This document shows positions 57,611 through 64,000 of a stretch of 64,000 bases of DNA, in pieces. The first letter of the stretch is position 1, and every line of letters starts with the position of its first letter. The DNA lies in NCBI RefSeq assembly GCF_003096635.1, contig NZ_QEKV01000009.1, positions 1-64,000 on the forward strand, written 5' to 3'. The notes beneath the pieces are model-generated. The model searched no databases and was not told where the DNA came from. It saw only the letters and a program-made list of their open reading frames with translations. A program made the translations under genes and the position numbers. The DNA is from Ezakiella coagulans (GTDB taxonomy: Bacteria; Bacillota; Clostridia; Tissierellales; Peptoniphilaceae).

Positions 57611-58108
57611 TTACTCTCCGCCATGAATTGCTCTTTCGATTGCAAGCTCTTCCTCTTCGGAAAGCATAAGATTTGACTTTTTATTTTTTATAGGCTTTGC
57701 ATAGCATACACTAGTTTGACTCGTGTAAATACTAGTAAGCACAAAACCGTTGTCAAATCCGTCAAGAAATGCTATTGAAAAGGAGAGCTCTCCCCCTCTT
57801 CCTGCATCCTTATTTAAAAATGCGTTATATCTATAGAAACCGACTTTTCTGATTGTAAAATTAAGTGTGGTTTCAAGCTCCTTGATCTTGTTTTCCTTTA
57901 AAATATTTGCAGTTTCAAGATCTCTTATATCTTTTTGAATCAATTTTATAACTTTTTCCGGATCTGCATCCTCAATTCCAAATGTGAATGTATCGACGCG
58001 TTTCTGAAGCTTTCCAATTTTTGAAAATAACACAGCCGATAAAATTATTAGAATTATAACTACAGCACCCAATGAAACAGTTATAATTGGTAAATACGTT
58101 TCCAGCAT
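57611..58108 (-). CDS. DUF4446 membrane-anchored protein
   Basis: 165 residues. One N-terminal membrane helix (about 5-28), a coiled-coil-like stretch (KVIKLIQKDIRDLETANILKE) and a C-terminal domain with NAFLNKDAGRGGELSFSIAFLDGFDNGFVLTSIY, the DUF4446 signature. DUF4446 genes are commonly found beside parB in Firmicutes, as here. The start overlaps the upstream stop. Function unknown. Confidence 0.85.
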   Translation of the reverse strand: MLETYLPIITVSLGAVVIILIILSAVLFSKIGKLQKRVDTFTFGIEDADPEKVIKLIQKDIRDLETANILKENKIKELETTLNFTIRKVGFYRYNAFLNKDAGRGGELSFSIAFLDGFDNGFVLTSIYTSQTSVCYAKPIKNKKSNLMLSEEEELAIERAIHGGE

Positions 58109-58109
58109 T

Positions 58110-59237
58110 TTATTTTTCCGCCGCAATTTCTTTTACAGCAAGAACAGCTTTTTCAATTTCTTCATCGGTCGTAAAATAACCCGGAGAAAATCTGACCATG
58201 CCTGATTTCAAAGTATTAAAAAACTTATGAGAAAGTGGTGCACAATGCATTTGGCTTCTGGTGCAAATTCCGTATTTGTTTGCCAAAATATCCGAAACCT
58301 CTCCGCTGTCCATATCTTTTATATTAATTGACACAACAGAAGTAATGGTATCAACTCCCCCAATGGAATAAGTTTTTACACCATCAATTTTCTCAAACTC
58401 AAGAAACATCTTTCTTGCAAGCGTATGAACTTTTTTCGTTATTTTTTCTTCTGTTTCATTCATAACAAACTCGATTCCCGCTTCAAGTGCAGCATAAGCA
58501 GGCACTCCAAGCGTTCCGGCTTCGAACTTGTCCGGACTGAAATTTGGTTGGACAGGTGAACTACTCTCAGAACCGGTTCCACCAACCATAAAAGTTGTTA
58601 ATGTGTCAGGATTCTTCACATACAAAAACCCGGTCCCCATAGGTCCGAACAAGGACTTGTGTCCCGGTGCAGCGCATAAGTCTATTCTATATTTTTGAAC
58701 ATCAATTTTCTCGTGACCCAAAGACTGAGCAACGTCTACCAAAAATAAAATATTATCAGATAGTCGATTTCCAATTGCTTCTATGTCTTTTTTGAATCCA
58801 ACAAGATTGTCAACATGACTTATTGCAACCATCTTAGTATTGTACTTAACGTTTTTCAAGATATCTTCTGTCAAATTCATACTCGGTTCAACATAAGTCA
58901 CTTCAACGCCACGTTCTTCCATCTCGTGAAGCGGTCTTAAAATCGAGTTATGTTCAAGATAAGTCGTTATGACATGATCTCCTGGAGAAAGTGCCCCGAA
59001 AATTGCAATGTTTAAACCTTCTGTGCAATTTTTTGTCAGAATAATATTACGTGTACTCTCTGCATTTATTAAAGCCTTTATTTTATTTCTGCATGTAAAA
59101 ACCATCCTCGCCGAATCCATGGCGAGTTGATACGCACCCCTTCCCGGATTTGCCGAGTTTCTGAGTGCGTAGTCATTCGCTTTATAAACCGTTTCCGGCT
59201 TTGGATATGAGGTAGCCGCATTATCTAAATATATCAA
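58110..59237 (-). CDS. Cysteine desulfurase family aminotransferase
   Basis: 375 residues, fold-type I class V. YLDNAATSYPKPETV at the start, LTKNCTEGLNIAIFG, VDVAQSLGHEKID and APGHKSLFGPMG with the PLP lysine; RSQMHCAPL near the end holds a Cys at the position of the persulfide loop. The TTG start follows AAGGAGG. Supplies sulfur for clusters or tRNA, or acts as a selenocysteine lyase-like enzyme. No scaffold protein gene is adjacent. Confidence 0.85.
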   Translation of the reverse strand: MIYLDNAATSYPKPETVYKANDYALRNSANPGRGAYQLAMDSARMVFTCRNKIKALINAESTRNIILTKNCTEGLNIAIFGALSPGDHVITTYLEHNSILRPLHEMEERGVEVTYVEPSMNLTEDILKNVKYNTKMVAISHVDNLVGFKKDIEAIGNRLSDNILFLVDVAQSLGHEKIDVQKYRIDLCAAPGHKSLFGPMGTGFLYVKNPDTLTTFMVGGTGSESSSPVQPNFSPDKFEAGTLGVPAYAALEAGIEFVMNETEEKITKKVHTLARKMFLEFEKIDGVKTYSIGGVDTITSVVSINIKDMDSGEVSDILANKYGICTRSQMHCAPLSHKFFNTLKSGMVRFSPGYFTTDEEIEKAVLAVKEIAAEK

Positions 59238-59259
59238 AGCAAACCTCCTTGTTTTTCAC

Positions 59260-59904
59260 CTATTGAAGTTTTGAATAGACAATAGCCAATGTCTTTTCTC
59301 TTAAATCTTTAGCTTCCTTCATTATTTTATCAACTTCATCTCTTTTTTGTGCAACATATGCTTCATCTTTAACAGAATTCAAATTGATGAGAGCATTAAA
59401 AAGTGCACCTTCAACTCCTGATTGCAAAAGTAATGTTCCAACTCCAACATCAGTTATTGCATTTTTATTGCCCTTAAGTGCATAAATATTTTGAAGTCTC
59501 ATTGCTTCAAGTCCAAGTTTCGCTGCATGAATAGGAGTTTCAAGAGCCTTCTTGTATCCTGTTTGAATAGCTTCTGATCTCTTTTTCTTTTCTTCTTCAG
59601 TGTCTTTAGGGAGCTTAAATGCAGCCATAACATCATCAAAGCTGTTTGCGTCAGTATCAACAATGTCATTCAACTCATCAATTATACCGTCAAGCTTTTT
59701 TTGATTTTCTTTCATCAAACTCTTTTCATCATCTGTAAGTCCTTCAAATGCTTTTTTATCAATTGTAAGACTTCCGACCATTTGTGTGAGTGATGCTCCA
59801 AGTGCAGCAGCATATGCTGAAACCGATCCGCCTCCCGGTGCCGGTTTTTCGCCTCTAACCTCATCTGTATAGCCTATCAACGTTAAATCTACTAATTTTG
59901 TCAT
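59260..59904 (-). CDS. Cyclodeaminase/cyclohydrolase family protein (FTCD C-terminal type)
   Basis: 214 residues, all-helical. RGEKPAPGGGSVSAYAAALGASLTQMV near the start is the folate-binding signature of formiminotetrahydrofolate cyclodeaminase. As a stand-alone domain it would convert formimino-THF to methenyl-THF or act as methenyl-THF cyclohydrolase. TTGGAGG precedes ATG 59904. Lies 22 bp before the desulfurase gene. Confidence 0.85.
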   Translation of the reverse strand: MTKLVDLTLIGYTDEVRGEKPAPGGGSVSAYAAALGASLTQMVGSLTIDKKAFEGLTDDEKSLMKENQKKLDGIIDELNDIVDTDANSFDDVMAAFKLPKDTEEEKKKRSEAIQTGYKKALETPIHAAKLGLEAMRLQNIYALKGNKNAITDVGVGTLLLQSGVEGALFNALINLNSVKDEAYVAQKRDEVDKIMKEAKDLREKTLAIVYSKLQ

Positions 59905-59928
59905 AGTAACCTCCAAAAAATATATATT

Positions 59929-59944
59929 TGTTCCACGTGGAACA
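59929..59944. promoter_or_regulatory. parS: parS centromere site 1
   Basis: TGTTCCACGTGGAACA, a perfect 16-bp palindrome matching the ParB recognition consensus TGTTNCACGTGNAACA. It lies between the cyclodeaminase and PhzF-like genes. Confidence 0.93.
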
Positions 59945-59952
59945 TTTTACAA

Positions 59953-60837
59953 TTATATTGTCATAACTCCATCCATCACGAGCCTAGAATGACCGCTCAA
60001 CCAAATCTTACCGTCTCTATTTTCGATATCAATTTTTGCAGGACGTTTCATCATTTGACCTTGATAGATTTCAATTTTATCTACTTTCATTTTATCAAGC
60101 ATAATTTTGCCGGCAACAACACCGCTTGATCCTGTTGCTGCTTCTTCCATAATGCCAAACAGCGGAGAAAAATATCTCGCATAAATATGAAGTTTAGGTT
60201 TCTCAATTTCTTCAGTCATTGCGTATAGCCCTTGAGTATTTGTATTTTCATTTAGTGCTTTTAATCCCCAAGGATCCACTCTAAGACTATCTAATACTTC
60301 TTTATTCTTGAGTGTTACGAATATATCATCTTGAAAGGATCCTCCAATAATCACTGAAGAAATGTCACTTTCTTTTATTTTTAAAACCTTTCTTATCGAT
60401 TCTTTATTAATAATGTCGTTATACTTATTGTTGAAATTGATTTCCGGTGAAAGAATAGAAACAAGGCTTGCTTCATAATTGTTGTATTCAATTTCCACAT
60501 CCAAAATTTGACCGTTTTTTAATTTAGCATGAACAAGCTTCTTGCCACTCTCAATCGGTCTTATAAATCCGCTTCTGCCAAGCACATAAAATGCTCCGAT
60601 AGTAGCATGTCCCGAAAAATTTATTTCGCGATTCGGTGTGTAGAACTCTATATAATACATGTCTTTTTCTATTTCATCCACAAACGCTGTCTGTGCAAGA
60701 TTTATCTCATTTGCTATTTGAGGATAATACATTTGAGGAATTGCTGACGCCTCAGGAATAATTGCAGCAGGATTTCCGCCGAACCTACACTGAGTGAATG
60801 AATCAACCGTTATAACCCTCACTTCAAATTCTGACAA
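59953..60837 (-). CDS. PhzF-family isomerase
   Basis: 294 residues. RFGGNPAAIIPEA at the start, AQTAFV with the conserved segment EFYTPNREINFSGHATIGAFYVL in the first half, and EEAATGSSGVVAGKIM in the second half mark the PhzF/diaminopimelate epimerase-like fold. Such proteins catalyse acid-base isomerisation of small metabolites; phenazine synthesis itself is not implied as no other phz genes are present. The ribosome site before 60837 is GAGGTGAT. Confidence 0.85.
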   Translation of the reverse strand: MSEFEVRVITVDSFTQCRFGGNPAAIIPEASAIPQMYYPQIANEINLAQTAFVDEIEKDMYYIEFYTPNREINFSGHATIGAFYVLGRSGFIRPIESGKKLVHAKLKNGQILDVEIEYNNYEASLVSILSPEINFNNKYNDIINKESIRKVLKIKESDISSVIIGGSFQDDIFVTLKNKEVLDSLRVDPWGLKALNENTNTQGLYAMTEEIEKPKLHIYARYFSPLFGIMEEAATGSSGVVAGKIMLDKMKVDKIEIYQGQMMKRPAKIDIENRDGKIWLSGHSRLVMDGVMTI

Positions 60838-60864
60838 TTACATCACCTCTATAGTTAGATTATA

Positions 60865-61686
60865 TCAAAGATTCTCAAGTATTTCAATTATTCTTGTGAG
60901 CTCATCTTCAGAATAATAACTTATTGAAATATCCCCCTTACCTTTTTTGTCATTTATCTTTACTTTCGTCATAAATCGATCTTGTAGCTTGTCTTCAATC
61001 TCTTTGTAAAGAACATTTGAACTATTGGTCTTCTTACTTTTTATCTTACGTTCTTTTTCAGTATCGCGTACGCTCAATTTCAAATCCACAATTTTTTTTG
61101 CAAGCTTTTTTTGTTCAGGCACTGATAAGCCTACCAGTAATTTTGCATGACCAAAGCTGATTTTACCGCTTCTAATCAAATCCCTTACTTCTTCAGTCAG
61201 TGTCAAAATTCGAATTGAGTTTGCTACATGACTTCTTGACTTTCCAATTTCCTTTGAAAATTCCGCTTGCGTCATTTCGAGTTCTTCCATAAGCTCTTTA
61301 TAGCTAAGTGCCTCTTCGACAGGATTTAAATTTTCTCTTTGTATGTTCTCTATGAGCGACAGCTTTTTTATATCTTCCTTTTTAAACTCTTTAATAATCG
61401 CCGGAATTTTTGTTTCTTTATTCTTCTTAAAGGCCCTGTACCTTCTTTCGCCCGCAACAATCATATATTTATCGTCATACGGCGTGATAAGAATCGGTTC
61501 AAGAAGTCCGTGATTTTTAATACTAGTCGCAAGTTCATCTATGAGCGATTCGTCAAAATCATGTCTTACCTGTTCCGGATTAGGAATAACATCGCTCAAA
61601 GGCACAAGTTTAACTTCATCATTTTTTGTTTCCTCTACTTGAGAGAATAATGCTCCCAAGCCTTTGCCAAGAGTTTTATTTTTCAT
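60865..61686 (-). CDS. parB: ParB chromosome partition protein
   Basis: 273 residues. KGLGALF at the N-terminus, the CTP-binding ParB/sulfiredoxin-like domain with AGERRYRAFK and IENIQRENLNPVEEALSYK, then the HTH (TQAEFSKEIGKSRSHVANSIRIL) and a C-terminal dimerisation helix. Binds the two parS sites and spreads as a CTP-dependent clamp. It overlaps parA by 11 bp. Confidence 0.95.
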   Translation of the reverse strand: MKNKTLGKGLGALFSQVEETKNDEVKLVPLSDVIPNPEQVRHDFDESLIDELATSIKNHGLLEPILITPYDDKYMIVAGERRYRAFKKNKETKIPAIIKEFKKEDIKKLSLIENIQRENLNPVEEALSYKELMEELEMTQAEFSKEIGKSRSHVANSIRILTLTEEVRDLIRSGKISFGHAKLLVGLSVPEQKKLAKKIVDLKLSVRDTEKERKIKSKKTNSSNVLYKEIEDKLQDRFMTKVKINDKKGKGDISISYYSEDELTRIIEILENL

Positions 61687-62446
61687 CGTGATTAAACCTT
61701 TCTATAAATTCTTTTGCCAACTTTTTATACATAGTAGCACCTATTGCACTTTTGTCATATTCAAAAATCGATTTCGAAAAGCTTGGTGCCTCAGCAAGTT
61801 TTACATTTCTTGGAATCATAGTTTTAAAAACATGCTCTCCGAAAGCCTCTTCGACCTCACGTCTAACCTCCACAGCCAAATTATTTCTGAAGTCGCACAT
61901 GGTTAAAAGTACCCCTTCAAGTTTAAGACCGGAATTGTAATTTTCACGAACAAGCGAAATTGTACTCATAAGTTGTTTCACACCTTCAAGTGCGTAATAT
62001 TCTGTCTGTATCGGAAGAATAACTCCGTCGCTTGCATTTAAACTCATTAAACTTAAAATTCCAAGGCTTGGTGGACAGTCAATAAAAATAAAATCATAGT
62101 CACTGTTTAGTTCCTGAATTTTATTTCTAAGAATAAAAAACCAGTCTCCTTTAACCGCAAGCTCAATCTCAAGACCGTACGAATCGTTTGAGCCCGGAAG
62201 AATAGAGAGATTTTTTGTATTTGTTTCAACTATAACATCTTTAATATCTTTCTCGCCTATTATAACTTCATAAAAAGTAAATTCCGGCTCATCTGAAAGA
62301 AGTCCGGATGTTAAATTCCCTTGTGGATCTGCATCAACGACAAGCACTTTCTTTCCTTTTAAAGCAAGTGCTGCGCCTAGATTGAGCACTGTCGTTGTTT
62401 TTCCGACTCCTCCTTTTTGATTGAAAAATGATAAAATTTTTGCCAT
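61676..62446 (-). CDS. parA: ParA/Soj partition ATPase
   Basis: 256 residues. Deviant Walker A FNQKGGVGKTTT near residue 10, VDADPQGNLTSG, IDCPPSLGILSLMSLNASD. The DNA-binding ATPase moves ParB-parS complexes and in many Firmicutes regulates DnaA. GGGAGGTGG sets the start at 62446; the ORF extends 6 codons upstream without a better start. Second parS site lies 72 bp upstream. Confidence 0.95.
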   Translation of the reverse strand: MAKILSFFNQKGGVGKTTTVLNLGAALALKGKKVLVVDADPQGNLTSGLLSDEPEFTFYEVIIGEKDIKDVIVETNTKNLSILPGSNDSYGLEIELAVKGDWFFILRNKIQELNSDYDFIFIDCPPSLGILSLMSLNASDGVILPIQTEYYALEGVKQLMSTISLVRENYNSGLKLEGVLLTMCDFRNNLAVEVRREVEEAFGEHVFKTMIPRNVKLAEAPSFSKSIFEYDKSAIGATMYKKLAKEFIERFNHDEK

Positions 62447-62517
62447 AGCCACCTCCCAAAACATGTTCTCTTTCTACTATATATACTAACATTTAAATAA
62501 ATTATTTTCAATAGAAA

Positions 62518-62533
62518 TGTTCCACGTGGAACA
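62518..62533. promoter_or_regulatory. parS: parS centromere site 2
   Basis: An identical copy of TGTTCCACGTGGAACA. It touches the T-run of the neighbouring terminator and is upstream of the parA start, so ParB binding could also affect parAB transcription. Confidence 0.93.
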
Positions 62534-62559
62534 AAAAAAGCTACGCAAAATTGCGTAGC
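62533..62559 (-). terminator. Terminator of the helicase gene
   Basis: On the minus strand GCTACGCAA (62559-62551) pairs with TTGCGTAGC (62548-62540), followed by TTTTTTTG. Confidence 0.9.
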
Positions 62560-62564
62560 AAATT

Positions 62565-64000
62565 TTATCTTTTATTCATAATGTTTTGCACAAGCTCATC
62601 TATTGCAGCTTCACCCTCATACACATACTTAGACTCTCTTATATGTGCGAGTTTCCAACCGACCCTTTCGAGAAGTAAGCTTGTTTCAAGTTGTTTTTCA
62701 AGTTCTTCACGCTTAATCCCCGTTTTTTCTTCCGGCGTTTCAATTGCTACCTTAGGATTCTCAACAACGAGTGGTAAAGGATAGCGACCGGCTGTGTGAT
62801 TGTTTGTAACAATGAAATCTCTCTTTTCAAGTTCATTCATTATATCCATTTCAAACGGTGTGAGTTTTCTTTCTTCCTTTTCACGTTCATGTGACTTCTC
62901 ATTGAAATACTCAATTGCAGCAAGTCTCAAATCTCCGGTTTTTAAATCACTTTCGCTGAGAGAGGTGACCAAAAATTCTTGGTCACGTGCCCTTGAAAAT
63001 GCAACGTTAAATCTCTTTTTATGAATCTCTTCAGCACCTTCGGACAAAAGTCTCAGTGGCGAATCCTTAGGGCTATCAACCATAGATATAAACATTACAT
63101 CGCGTTCATCCCCTTGGAAATCAATTGCAGTTCCCGCCATAATCTTTCGTCTGTCATATTCAAGTGTGTCTATCATTTCCATGAGTCTATCATTTATTGC
63201 CTTAGCCTGTGTTGAGCCAAGAAGCGTTATAACGCCGATTGTCTTGTCTTCGTAGTCCGGATTTTTTATAATATCCAAAATCATTTCGACAATCTTTTCC
63301 TTTTCCGCTTCATTTATGTCGCCATCTCTCACTCCGTCAACCTTCACAAGATTTAGTGCCGGTTTTAATGTCGTGTCATTTTCGTCCCTCAATGGCAGAA
63401 TTTTACCATCGTACGAAAGATTATTTACAAATTCAATAATATCAGGCACAGATCGGAATTCTTCGCTTAGTAAAAATGACGGGAATGTCGTTTTTAGAAT
63501 ATCATAAAAACTTGTGGAAAGATCCATCAAGTGGAAGTTAGGGAAATCCTTTGAAAGCATTGTTTCTCTAAGATTTTGTACACGTTCAAGCGGAATATTT
63601 CCATAAAGAGGTGTCGTTTGCTTATCGTCACCAATTGCAATCAATTTGTTTGAAGTGTATAGAAGCGGCAATGCCAAAACGTCAGCTTGTGATGCCTCAT
63701 CTACAACAGTCACGTCGAATTTGTTTTTGAATACAACATTTTGAATTGCATCGTCAATAGTCATAATCCAGCACGGTACAAATTGTTGACACTTAGTCAA
63801 AAGCTCTTCTGCTTTCTTTTGAAGTTCTTTCGCATCAAAGCCCGTTCCTTTTCCAAGCTTTTTGTATGTGAGCTCGAGGCCTTTAATCGATTGTCTTATT
63901 TCCGGATTTTCGTCCATTCGTTTTAAGAAATGATACCATGCAAGCGTTTTTGCGTATTCACGATTTTGCTCAATGATTGATTTCTTGTACCAACTGAGCA
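62565..64000 (-). CDS. Superfamily I helicase, C-terminal part (5' end outside window)
   Basis: The frame is open to the window edge, so at least 478 residues are seen and the N-terminal ATPase part with Walker A is missing. Visible motifs: DVTVVDEASQADVLALP (Walker B, motif II), AIGDDKQTTPL (motif III), LSEEFRSVPDIIEF (motif IV), AIDFQGDERDVMFISMV (motif V), KRFNVAFSRARDQEFLV (motif VI). The C-terminus (ELEKRDFIVTNNHTAGRYPLPLVVEN...) resembles the DUF559/Vsr-like nuclease tail of AAA_11/AAA_12 helicases. Likely nucleic-acid processing or defence. Confidence 0.85.
   Translation of the reverse strand, partial: LSWYKKSIIEQNREYAKTLAWYHFLKRMDENPEIRQSIKGLELTYKKLGKGTGFDAKELQKKAEELLTKCQQFVPCWIMTIDDAIQNVVFKNKFDVTVVDEASQADVLALPLLYTSNKLIAIGDDKQTTPLYGNIPLERVQNLRETMLSKDFPNFHLMDLSTSFYDILKTTFPSFLLSEEFRSVPDIIEFVNNLSYDGKILPLRDENDTTLKPALNLVKVDGVRDGDINEAEKEKIVEMILDIIKNPDYEDKTIGVITLLGSTQAKAINDRLMEMIDTLEYDRRKIMAGTAIDFQGDERDVMFISMVDSPKDSPLRLLSEGAEEIHKKRFNVAFSRARDQEFLVTSLSESDLKTGDLRLAAIEYFNEKSHEREKEERKLTPFEMDIMNELEKRDFIVTNNHTAGRYPLPLVVENPKVAIETPEEKTGIKREELEKQLETSLLLERVGWKLAHIRESKYVYEGEAAIDELVQNIMNKR

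Noticed and set aside
59953-60837. Phenazine biosynthesis by the PhzF homologue
   Set aside because: No other phz genes are present; the family is broad and mostly of unknown substrate.
1-64000. tRNA, rRNA or tmRNA genes
   Set aside because: No cloverleaf with TTCGA-type T-loop or rRNA-like conserved stretch was noticed in the intergenic regions by eye.

Overview
The window is low-GC, AT-rich Firmicutes-type DNA (GC roughly one third by eye) with strong AGGAGG ribosome sites, frequent TTG starts, sigma-A-like promoters and intrinsic terminators. Two perfect TGTTCCACGTGGAACA parS sites flank a parA-parB operon near the right end, which puts this part close to the replication origin. Gene content (MEP-pathway ispE, pta, EFR1-type flavodoxin/ferredoxin, SLH and stalk-domain surface proteins, CAMP-factor-like toxins, papain-like surface proteases, no sporulation genes) fits an anaerobic Gram-positive coccus of the Tissierellia/Peptoniphilaceae kind. 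That placement is inference. No rRNA, tRNA or CRISPR array was seen.

Layout. 1-5.3 kb: small regulators, MgtC, cupin, acetyltransferase, a methyltransferase with a palindromic operator, and small envelope proteins. 5.3-10.3 kb: secreted stalk-domain proteins, an MTA/SAH nucleosidase and a graveyard of broken genes (KilA-N protein, a lipoprotein, several fragments). 10.3-18.4 kb: a phosphoesterase, a lone DUF2075 nuclease-helicase, an XRE-regulated membrane cassette, and a PII-like protein coupled to a cation/proton antiporter. 18.4-19.4 kb: about 1 kb of non-coding DNA packed with long imperfect palindromes, a family that recurs at 46.95 kb. 19.4-32.2 kb: ordinary metabolism (ispE, amino-acid decarboxylase, a stress membrane protein with a sigma-B-like promoter followed by pta, sirtuin, aldehyde dehydrogenase, Y-family polymerase with YolD-like partner). 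32.4-33.8 kb: an IS3-family element sitting between the arms of a terminator-like repeat.

34-47 kb holds the most striking locus. A minus-strand operon encodes a papain-like protease and two CAMP-factor homologues. Facing away from it is a 1810-residue secreted protein that joins a papain-like protease to Ig-like repeats, a rhodanese domain and two thioredoxin-like domains. One CAMP protein and the smaller protease end in the same C-terminal module. I infer a coordinated secreted attack or nutrient-acquisition system; its activity is not shown by sequence alone.

47.4-57 kb: alkylation repair pair, SLH protein, leucine-rich-repeat protein, a MacB-like ABC exporter whose promoter carries the same GTTAG-N6-CTAAC dyad as the methyltransferase at 3.2 kb, and a DUF3798 lipoprotein. 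57-64 kb: a minus-strand run from parA to apt, then the 3' part of a superfamily I helicase that leaves the window.
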